A stretch of DNA of 5,975 nt, taken from the NCBI GenBank assembly GCA_023142975.1, contig JAGLIN010000137.1:1-5975 (forward strand), read 5' to 3'. The position numbers and the translations under genes are program-made. Every line of letters starts with the position of its first letter. Position 1 is the first letter of the stretch. Of this stretch, positions 1-4,674 are shown one piece after another. Origin of the DNA: Candidatus Parcubacteria bacterium (GTDB lineage Bacteria; Patescibacteriota; Minisyncoccia; JAHIHE01; JAGLIN01). The notes under the pieces are model-generated. The model saw only the letters and a program-made list of their open reading frames with translations, was not told the DNA's origin and searched no databases.

Positions 1-488
1 CTGTTTGATGGTGTGAGGTCTATAGATATTGCTTGAACAGAAATCTTTTCCCATACCGTTCCCATCTTTTTAACAATATTTTCACTATCAGATAACATAT
101 CATCATCTGATTTATAACTATGAATAAAATGATTTCTAACTTTATAAATATCAATTAAAGCTTGCATTTCATCACTAGAAAATTTACCATCAAACACTAA
201 TTTATATCTATTTATTGTTTCTCCTATTCCAATAGTTTCCATGTTGTTTGATTCTTTTTTCTTTACCACGGAAATAAGTGCATCATTATCTTTAATTTTT
301 TTATTTTCATAAACTAAAACCGGGTTTTTCTTATATAGTTTTATTTTAAAAAGTTTTTCTGTTACAATACAAAATGACACTATAACATCAGGTAAGTTTT
401 TATGCTTTTCTGGAACATCGGAAAGATATTCATCAACAAATGAATAGAGTCGAATAATATATTTATAGTTTTGTTTTTTCTTTATCAT
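1..488 (-). CDS. HEPN-like domain protein, C-terminus beyond the window
   Basis: The frame is open from an ATG at 488 to the window edge, giving 162 residues with the C-terminus missing. Residues 118-123 read RNHFIH, matching the R-N-x3-H form of the RX4-6H motif that forms the RNase active site of many HEPN proteins. Residues 34-60 (PDVIVSFCIVTEKLFKIKLY...) look like the helix around a conserved Glu that precedes a lysine-rich segment in small bacterial HEPN proteins. HEPN domains are all-helical and are often RNases in toxin-antitoxin, abortive-infection or CRISPR systems; an RNase role here is inference. The start is the first ATG after an in-frame TAA at 507-509; a GTG at 506 is possible. 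The upstream sequence is A-rich (AAGAAAAAATAGT) without a strong ribosome site. It lies 62 bp downstream of the HNH remnant on the same strand. It could be a non-catalytic HEPN-like helical protein. Confidence 0.7.
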   Translation of the reverse strand, partial: MIKKKQNYKYIIRLYSFVDEYLSDVPEKHKNLPDVIVSFCIVTEKLFKIKLYKKNPVLVYENKKIKDNDALISVVKKKESNNMETIGIGETINRYKLVFDGKFSSDEMQALIDIYKVRNHFIHSYKSDDDMLSDSENIVKKMGTVWEKISVQAISIDLTPSN

Positions 489-550
489 ACTATTTTTTCT
501 TAACACTTAATCATTGCTTCTCAATCCCCCCCACAATCTCAATCAATTTT

Positions 551-827
551 TTATTTCCCAGATTTTCTCCTATTACATTCCTTACACAACATCTGACAAT
601 TTTCATCTATTGTCTTTCCGCCCTCATGCCAAAGAGTTATATGGTCTGCTTCCACTTCTTCTATTTCAAATTTTTCTTTGCATACTACACAGACACCTTT
701 TTGCTTTTCATAAACTTTTTGTTTGATGACTTTGTTCCCATATTTTTATTTTATTAAATTATTAACCTTGCGCTTTTGGATCAAACGCTTTCTCAATAAA
801 AATATTTCTCGCCAAATTAATTTTCAT
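551..827 (-). pseudogene. HNH endonuclease remnant (C-terminal HNH domain)
   Basis: Reading 745 down to a TAA at 551-553 gives about 64 codons ending in a typical HNH domain: a CVVC pair, then EADHITLW with the catalytic-type His after Asp, GGKTIDENCQMLC, and CKEC followed by NRRKSGK. The four Cys should bind a structural zinc; the His and Asn belong to the beta-beta-alpha-metal nuclease fold. The arrangement resembles HNH tails of DUF262/GmrSD-like and McrA-like restriction enzymes. There is no usable start: a TAA (746-748) lies just upstream in frame, and no ATG precedes the motif. A 21-codon reading frame in another phase (827-762, MKINLARNIF...) ends in TAATAA just before and may be a shifted upstream piece of the same gene, but this is uncertain. 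I read the locus as a truncated, frameshifted remnant. Catalytic residues are kept, so decay may be recent, or there may be a sequencing error. Confidence 0.72.
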
Positions 828-849
828 CTTACTTCAGAATTAAACATAA

Positions 850-1905
850 TTATTTTTTATTTTTAGAATCTAAAATCTTTTTAACCTCCCGATCAAAATC
901 AGAAATGTAATTTTTATCCTGTATTTTTTTAAACTTATCATACTCTTCAAGCGCCAGCGCCTCCGCAACTTCATGGCTTATTTTGCCTGAATTCTCTAAA
1001 ATTTCTCGTTCGTTAAATTTAATAAAGGCATTAAGTTTTTTTATCCAATCTTTCATATACATTGCAATACCTTTCTCCGCCTGCATTTCAGCAAAACTTA
1101 AATACATATCAACAATTCTGTTTAATTTATCAAGTTCTTTTTCAGCCAAATAATTTTTAGCGATCACAACATCAGTTTCCCTAATTTTTCCTTTTGGGAC
1201 ATATTTCCATGTTGTTAATCCCATATTAGATTTTTTACTATTCGCTCTCTCGTGAATTATTTCCGCAGCGGTTCTTCCCGTTATAGCAAAATGAAGTTTA
1301 TTTTGCACAGTGGCAAAAAATTGTTTAGTAATATCATTAGTCGGAGAATAATCGGCGCTGCATTGCGCGTAAATGTCAGTTATTTTTTGGTATAATCTTC
1401 TTTCGCTGGAGCGAATGTCCCTTATTCTTGCCAACTGTTCTTCAAAATAATCCTGTCCAAAAATGGTGTTAGGATTTTTAAGCCGTTCGTCATCCATAGT
1501 AAAACCTTTGATAATATATTCTTTCAGCCGTTCCGTTGCCCAAATGCGAAACTGTGTTGCTGTTTGAGAATTTACACGATAACCAACAGAAATTATAGCA
1601 TCCAAATTATAAAATTTCACAAGTTTTGTTTGTGTTTTTCCTTTAATAGCTCCGTGCTGAGTGGTATGTTCCAAAATGGAAATAACCACTTTTTTATCTA
1701 ATTCACCGCTTTCAAAAATATTTTTTAAATGTTTTGAAATTGCAGGAATTTTTACTCCAAAAAGTTCTGCTATTTTTTCTTGCGTAAGCCAGATATTTTC
1801 ATCACGCAAAAAAATCTCCACTTTCACTTTTTCATTCGGAGTTGTATAAAGCAGAAACTCGGTAAAACTATTATTTTTAATAGCGCGCATTTTTTTCTTG
1901 GGCAT
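850..1905 (-). CDS. rhuM: RhuM-family protein (virulence RhuM, PF13310-like)
   Basis: This intact 351-residue protein has about the usual length for the RhuM family. Residues 38-70 (IWLTQEKIAELFGVKIPAISKHL...) form a helix-turn-helix-like segment. The family core is clear at 98-123: KFYNLDAIISVGYRVNS then ATQFRIWAT. TGRTAAEIIHERA (209-221) and the long helical C-terminus also fit. The family is named after a gene of Salmonella pathogenicity island 3 and is common on bacterial mobile and defence-like islands; its biochemical activity is not established. The N-terminal HTH suggests DNA binding, by inference. The start is the ATG at 1905; a second ATG at codon 6 is possible, and the leader is A/T-rich with no Shine-Dalgarno. 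It ends about 20 bp before the HNH remnant, all on one strand. A weak palindrome and a 15-bp direct repeat lie just upstream. The family call is firm; the role is unknown. Confidence 0.9.
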   Translation of the reverse strand: MPKKKMRAIKNNSFTEFLLYTTPNEKVKVEIFLRDENIWLTQEKIAELFGVKIPAISKHLKNIFESGELDKKVVISILEHTTQHGAIKGKTQTKLVKFYNLDAIISVGYRVNSQTATQFRIWATERLKEYIIKGFTMDDERLKNPNTIFGQDYFEEQLARIRDIRSSERRLYQKITDIYAQCSADYSPTNDITKQFFATVQNKLHFAITGRTAAEIIHERANSKKSNMGLTTWKYVPKGKIRETDVVIAKNYLAEKELDKLNRIVDMYLSFAEMQAEKGIAMYMKDWIKKLNAFIKFNEREILENSGKISHEVAEALALEEYDKFKKIQDKNYISDFDREVKKILDSKNKK

Positions 1906-2031
1906 AATTTTATTTTATAACAGTGCGGAGCCCCGTTCTAAATTTTATGAGAAAGTATAATATGAATAAACTATCCCAAATAAAGCAGAATAATTATTGC
2001 TATCAAACTGTATTGTAAAATTTATAACAGT
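1906..2031. other. AT-rich spacer upstream of rhuM
   Basis: This spacer lies between rhuM and the left 222-bp repeat and must hold any rhuM promoter. I saw several AT-rich -10-like strings on the minus strand (for example TATACT near 1950-1960) but none with a convincing -35 at 17 bp, so I assign no promoter. Just upstream of the rhuM start, 1919-1937 reads AACAGTGC GGA GCCCCGTT, an imperfect 8-bp inverted repeat with a 3-nt loop. Confidence 0.5.
1914..1928 (+). repeat. 15-bp direct repeat, copy 1
   Basis: The sequence TTTATAACAGTGCGG here recurs exactly at 2021-2035, 107 bp away. The second copy runs 4 bp into the left end of the 222-bp repeat. The sequence just after each copy then diverges. 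Confidence 0.8.
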
Positions 2032-2035
2032 GCGG
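2021..2035 (+). repeat. 15-bp direct repeat, copy 2, spanning the outer end of repeat A
   Basis: This is an exact copy of 1914-1928. It crosses the outer boundary of the left 222-bp repeat (2032), so it is partly outside the unit shared with the right repeat, where the matching outer flank is different (CAATTTTTAA). It may mark an older junction or a short element at which repeat A ends. Confidence 0.8.
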
Positions 2036-2163
2036 TGCCTTTTGGATAAAATCCGAACTTATTTTGAAGAAAATCCCGACCAATAATTTTGTTTTCTCGC
2101 GCTCCGCGCGCGAGGTAATGTCCGACTAATAATTTACGATTTGCGTTTCCGATTTCTTTTTTT

Positions 2164-2187
2164 CCGCGCCTGCGGCGCGGTTTTTTT
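2164..2187 (+). terminator. Intrinsic terminator-like hairpin in repeat A
   Basis: The hairpin CCGCGCC-TGC-GGCGCGG (2164-2180) is followed on the plus strand by seven T (2181-2187), the form of a rho-independent terminator. No plus-strand gene lies upstream, so it would stop transcripts entering the cassette from the left rather than end a known gene. Confidence 0.6.
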
Positions 2188-2202
2188 GCCCCCCCTTTTT
2201 TT

Positions 2203-2228
2203 CTCCGCCTTTGGCGGAGCAATTTTTT
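2203..2228 (+). terminator. Second terminator-like hairpin in repeat A
   Basis: The hairpin CTCCGCC-TTT-GGCGGAG (2203-2219) is followed by CAA and then six T (2223-2228) on the plus strand. It lies in tandem with the hairpin at 2164-2180. The T run starts three bases after the stem, so it may be weaker. Confidence 0.5.
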
Positions 2229-2271
2229 CTTTACGGGCTTTACCTAATTTTTTTCGGACGAACAAGTAAAA

Positions 2272-2829
2272 TCAATAAGCGTTACCGAATTGGTAGTAGC
2301 TATATTGCCCGACATTTTTATTAAAATCAATTCTGCCACGAACACAGCCGTCATTCGCTGGAAGAAAAGCAAATTGCTTAATGTCAGAAGATGGAGTATT
2401 GATCGGTTGATCGGCTAAAATTTTTACAAAGAGTTTTACAAATTCAAGCCAATTACTTTTTTCCGTTAGAGAAATTGGTAATTCATATTCTTGTAAAAAT
2501 TTTGCCATTTCTACTTGTAAATCCTCCATATACATAAAACCAATAACTTTTGTTTTTCCATTCATGCCAACAAGAGCAGGATTGGTAATTTGCTTTTTTA
2601 TATCTTCGTAAATATCTTTCATTACCATTACCATTTCTTTTGTTGAATTTTTATCAGTGTGAACAGACCAGTTACAATAAAATCGGAGTATAGGATATTT
2701 ACGATTATTTTCTCGGTCGAGCACTTTCCTTGCTTCAACGAGCATATACACAACATGACATTCCTCTGTAAACGAAGCGTGTTTGTCTAAAAAACCATTC
2801 AATTTTTCTACTATTTCTATTTTCCCCAT
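2272..2829 (-). CDS. Conserved-looking protein of unknown function, 185 aa (operon gene 4)
   Basis: I do not recognise a named family. The protein is soluble, with no signal peptide or membrane segment. The N-terminal third looks helical and holds a striking block at residues 26-57 (VVYMLVEARKVLDRE..., then YPILRFYCNWSVHTD). I have an impression of this block from short unannotated proteins, where a similar FYCxW...H segment recurs; that is memory, not a search. Residues 120-140 (SLTEKSNWLEFVKLFVKILAD) look like an amphipathic helix, and the C-terminus (165-185) is rich in Tyr, Asn and Gly. It is the last gene of the four-gene operon, 5 bp after the stop of the second zinc-ribbon gene, and ends in TGA 18 bp before repeat A. 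It may be the cytosolic effector or partner of the two membrane proteins; this is inference. Confidence 0.8.
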   Translation of the reverse strand: MGKIEIVEKLNGFLDKHASFTEECHVVYMLVEARKVLDRENNRKYPILRFYCNWSVHTDKNSTKEMVMVMKDIYEDIKKQITNPALVGMNGKTKVIGFMYMEDLQVEMAKFLQEYELPISLTEKSNWLEFVKLFVKILADQPINTPSSDIKQFAFLPANDGCVRGRIDFNKNVGQYSYYQFGNAY

Positions 2830-2834
2830 TATTT

Positions 2835-3326
2835 TTATAGATTTATCAAGATGCCACTAATCGCATTAAGAATTGAAGCGGTTAAAGCAATAGTAGCAAT
2901 AGTTTTATATTTTTCATTTTCGCTAGGAAAATAATCTCCAAACCTCAAGGTAGCAAAACTAGTTAGAACCCCGAGCGGTGGCAACAACCAAGTTAGAATG
3001 TTTGACCATACAATCCATTTAACCAAAATAGTATTCACTTTCCTGCGCTTCATGTACCATTTCGGAAACCATTCGCCTAAAGCCCAAGCACCAATAAAAA
3101 GAAAAACAACAACAAAACCAAGAAACCTACCTATGATAAAAGCGGCGATGAAAGATATGACCGAAATTATTGAGTTAAATATACTCGTTTTGTCTTTCAC
3201 CGTAGATACTACCTCGGTATTCTCTTGAGTATTTTTTATAACCTCTGTTTTTTCCAATCCTACTCCGCATGAAGGACAGAATTTTGAATCTTTGGCTATT
3301 TTATTTCCACAATTTTCGCAAAACAT
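2835..3326 (-). CDS. Zinc-ribbon, multi-pass membrane protein (operon gene 3)
   Basis: The protein has 163 residues when started at the ATG at 3326. Cys3, Cys6, Cys17 and Cys20 form a CxxC-x10-CxxC zinc ribbon (MFCENC...FCPSCG) of the short type found at the N-termini of many bacterial membrane proteins. A charged linker (about 25-48) follows, then hydrophobic segments at about 50-66, 68-87, 100-124 and 141-161, so three or four membrane spans. The ribbon should face the cytoplasm. The frame stays open upstream to 3389, but that would overlap the previous gene. The chosen start gives the same layout as the sister protein (Met, one residue, CxxC) and the same stop-AAAT-ATG junction. Function is unknown; such proteins may sense or anchor partners at the membrane. 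The ribbon and membrane calls are firm. Confidence 0.88.
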   Translation of the reverse strand: MFCENCGNKIAKDSKFCPSCGVGLEKTEVIKNTQENTEVVSTVKDKTSIFNSIISVISFIAAFIIGRFLGFVVVFLFIGAWALGEWFPKWYMKRRKVNTILVKWIVWSNILTWLLPPLGVLTSFATLRFGDYFPSENEKYKTIATIALTASILNAISGILINL

Positions 3327-3330
3327 ATTT

Positions 3331-3888
3331 TTATAAACAATCAGCTTTGGTAAAAGAAACGAAATAACTTTGAACTGAACCTCGAACAAGATATGAGTAT
3401 TCCATATCTATTCCCTGATCAAGCAAATATCTTGTATCTTGGTTTTCGCACAAAATTGGACCTAAATAACTTTTAAAATAGTCGTTACTCAAACTATTAA
3501 TATCAACGTCAGAAAGAGTGTAGTGATATCTAATTGCACTCGGTTGAGCCGTAACATTATTCCACATCGTTATCTCATCAAGTTGAATAGGCAATGCAGT
3601 CGCGGATTTAATTTCACGAACAGTATCCACGATAAGTTCTGATTTTGAAACACCACCTTGAGTATTTAAATTTGACGAAGGAGAAATTGCTTCTTGTGTT
3701 AAATAGCGGAAACCCACAAAAGCTACAATAAAAATAACAATGGTAATTACACCAACAAGTGGAGATTTCTTTTCTTCACTCTCGTCTTTTTTTGATGTGA
3801 CTTTTGTGACCGTATCAATCTTTTGCCCGCATTTTCCACAAAACTTTGTATTCTCTGATAATTCGTTTTTACAATTTTTGCATCTCAT
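3331..3888 (-). CDS. Zinc-ribbon protein with one membrane span and an outer domain (operon gene 2)
   Basis: The protein has 185 residues. Cys3, Cys6, Cys17 and Cys20 make an N-terminal zinc ribbon (MRCKNC...FCGKCGQ), closely like that of the next gene. A Lys/Glu/Ser-rich linker leads to one strongly hydrophobic span at about 44-62 (LVGVITIVIFIVAFVGF). The remaining 120 residues should lie outside the cytoplasmic membrane. They contain only two Cys, at 147 and 184, which may form a disulphide; between them lies LLDQGIDMEYSY. Domains ending in a Cys, leucine-rich helix, Tyr-rich strands and Cys are seen in other small secreted or anchored proteins, but I cannot name the family. The gene starts 4 bp after the repressor gene stops, and its stop is 4 bp before gene 3. 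The topology suggests a sensor or anchor linking outside to inside; this is inference. Confidence 0.88.
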   Translation of the reverse strand: MRCKNCKNELSENTKFCGKCGQKIDTVTKVTSKKDESEEKKSPLVGVITIVIFIVAFVGFRYLTQEAISPSSNLNTQGGVSKSELIVDTVREIKSATALPIQLDEITMWNNVTAQPSAIRYHYTLSDVDINSLSNDYFKSYLGPILCENQDTRYLLDQGIDMEYSYLVRGSVQSYFVSFTKADCL

Positions 3889-3892
3889 ATTT

Positions 3893-4099
3893 TTAATTTA
3901 TTAGCTTATCAACAGAAATATCCAATGCTTTGGCAACTTTTCGCAAAGTTTCAAGAGTAGGATTATCATTTTCCCCTGATTCCATTTTAATAATTGTATT
4001 ATTGGCAACATCAGATAGTCTTGCTAACCTTTCTTGCGAAAGGTCTTTTTGCTTTCGCAACCTTACTATATTATTTGCTAAGTTTTTATCCTTTGACAT
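3893..4099 (-). CDS. XRE/Cro-C1-type transcriptional regulator (operon gene 1)
   Basis: This 68-residue protein is essentially one HTH_3 domain. Residues 9-66 follow the Cro/C1 pattern: NNIVRLRKQKDLSQERLARLSDV..., recognition helix near NNTIIKMESG (33-42), then PTLETLRKVAKALDISVDKL. It should bind DNA as a dimer. It is the first gene of the operon and sits just downstream of a strong-looking promoter whose -10 box is covered by a 14-bp palindrome, so it probably represses its own operon. It is not paired with an obvious toxin of a known family, although the downstream genes could fill that role. The start ATG at 4099 is preceded by an ACTATACTAATGAT leader with no Shine-Dalgarno. The family call is very safe. 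Confidence 0.95.
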   Translation of the reverse strand: MSKDKNLANNIVRLRKQKDLSQERLARLSDVANNTIIKMESGENDNPTLETLRKVAKALDISVDKLIN

Positions 4100-4147
4100 A
4101 TCATTAGTATAGTAGTAACATTAAAGTAGAGTATACAATTTACTTCA

Positions 4148-4161
4148 ACTATTACAATAGT
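4148..4161. promoter_or_regulatory. Candidate operator palindrome
   Basis: ACTATT-AC-AATAGT is a perfect inverted repeat with 6-bp arms and a 2-bp centre, a usual size for a site bound by an XRE dimer. It overlaps the -10 box (4157-4162) and the likely transcription start, so binding would block RNA polymerase. Binding by the repressor encoded just downstream is inferred from position. Confidence 0.55.
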
Positions 4162-4185
4162 ACATCTAAAATTACAAAAAGTCAA
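4157..4185 (-). promoter_or_regulatory. Sigma-70-type promoter of the four-gene operon
   Basis: On the minus strand TTGACT (4185-4180) and TACTAT (4162-4157) are separated by exactly 17 bp. Both match the sigma-70 consensus at five of six bases and four of six bases or better. Transcription would start near 4150, giving a leader of about 50 nt before the repressor ATG at 4099. It lies inside the cassette, 17 bp from the inner end of repeat B. Confidence 0.7.
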
Positions 4186-4226
4186 AATTTTTAGCCCGAC
4201 CAAAAAATTAGGTAAAGCCCGTAAAG

Positions 4227-4252
4227 AAAAAATTGCTCCGCCAAAGGCGGAG
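4227..4252 (-). terminator. Terminator-like hairpin in repeat B
   Basis: This is the mirror of the hairpin at 2203-2228. Read on the minus strand, CTCCGCC-TTT-GGCGGAG is followed by CAA and six T. It would stop minus-strand transcripts coming from the right before they reach the operon promoter. Confidence 0.5.
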
Positions 4253-4267
4253 AAAAAAAGGGGGGGC

Positions 4268-4291
4268 AAAAAAACCGCGCCGCAGGCGCGG
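4268..4291 (-). terminator. Strong terminator-like hairpin in repeat B
   Basis: Read on the minus strand, a 7-bp all-GC stem (4275-4291, 3-nt loop) is followed directly by seven T. It is the mirror of 2164-2187. It is placed to block read-through into the operon from the right; no minus-strand gene is seen to its right in this window. Confidence 0.6.
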
Positions 4292-4459
4292 AAAAAAAGA
4301 AATCGGAAACGCAAATCGTAAATTATTAGTCGGACATTACCTCGCGCGCGGAGCGCGAGAAAACAAAATTATTGGTCGGGATTTTCTTCAAAATAAGTTC
4401 GGATTTTATCCAAAAGGCACCGCCAATTTTTAAAATTTGAAATTTCGGGGGAATTATCG

Positions 4460-4640
4460 GCGGAGCAAAGCTCCGCAAACGGCGCGCCCTGCGCGCCAAG
4501 CCCTGAATTTATAATGATTTGCCACGCTCCGCGTGGCAAAAAAGAAATGTTTTGGTTTTGGATTTGGAAGTTCGTTTTGGCAAAGCCAAAGCAAAACAAA
4601 GTTTTGCAACCAATCTTTTTTGTTTCGCCGTTGGCGAAAC
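4460..4640. repeat. Cluster of six short perfect palindromes
   Basis: Between repeat B and the recombinase gene there are six perfect stem-loops, all with 3-nt loops but different arm sequences: 4460-4476 (GCGGAGC, AAA), 4481-4497 (GGCGCGC, CCT), 4518-4540 (TTTGCCACGC, TCC), 4576-4590 (TTTGGC, AAA), 4591-4607 (GCAAAAC, AAA) and 4622-4640 (GTTTCGCC, GTT). None carries a T tract in the right place to be a clear terminator. The 4424-4674 gap holds no gene that I can support: the open frames there run through the palindromes and look spurious. Confidence 0.9.
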
Positions 4641-4674
4641 TTGGAAGCGATAATTTTTAATAATATTTTGACTT

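Larger units (their letters stand above)
2032..2253 (-). repeat. 222-bp inverted repeat, left copy (A)
   Basis: The reverse complement of 2032-2253 matches 4202-4423 base for base as far as I can read, with the same length and no gaps. The 64 codons of the spurious open frame shared by both copies are also identical. Each copy holds three GC-rich palindromes (here 2096-2114, 2164-2180, 2203-2219), a run of seven C, and poly-T tracts. Outside the 222 bp the flanks diverge at both ends. I see no transposase, no classic short terminal inverted repeats and no obvious target-site duplication, so it is not a recognisable insertion sequence. It could be a non-autonomous (MITE-like) unit, a duplicated intergenic segment, or two arms that let the cassette invert by homologous recombination. 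Confidence 0.92.
4202..4423 (+). repeat. 222-bp inverted repeat, right copy (B)
   Basis: This is the inverted partner of 2032-2253, identical as far as I can read. Palindromes are at 4236-4252 (CTCCGCC-AAA-GGCGGAG), 4275-4291 (CCGCGCC-GCA-GGCGCGG) and 4341-4359 (CTCGCGC, 5-nt loop, GCGCGAG). An A7-G7 tract lies at 4253-4266. Both copies have the same ends facing inward, so the cassette 2254-4201 is bracketed symmetrically. Open frames across this unit on both strands look like products of its A-, G- and C-rich tracts, not genes. Confidence 0.92.

Noticed and set aside
514..726. Plus-strand open frame opposite the HNH remnant
   Set aside because: The minus strand carries a clear HNH motif; this frame is its antisense shadow.
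2022..2222. 66-codon open frame in repeat A (same frame at 4233-4433 in repeat B)
   Set aside because: It runs through the palindromes and homopolymer tracts, is very Arg/Lys-rich, and is identical only because the DNA repeat is identical. No start signal or recognisable domain.
2998..3228. Plus-strand open frame inside the second zinc-ribbon gene, and similar frames at 1661-1849, 3930-4112, 4722-4910 and 5528-5743
   Set aside because: Each lies fully or almost fully within a well-supported gene in another frame and shows no domain.
3327..3389. Upstream extension of the second zinc-ribbon gene to an ATG at 3389
   Set aside because: It would overlap the previous gene by 59 bp and put 21 residues before the zinc ribbon. 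The ATG at 3326 matches the sister protein and the other operon junctions.
4078..4314. Minus-strand open frame of 78 codons from repeat B into the repressor gene
   Set aside because: It spans the promoter, the homopolymer tracts and the palindromes, with a Phe/Leu-rich low-complexity product.
4236..4640. CRISPR array from the clustered repeats
   Set aside because: The palindromes differ in sequence and spacing; there is no constant repeat with unique spacers.
4649..4654. GATAAT as a -10 box for the recombinase
   Set aside because: No acceptable -35 lies at 16-18 bp; the region is simply AT-rich.
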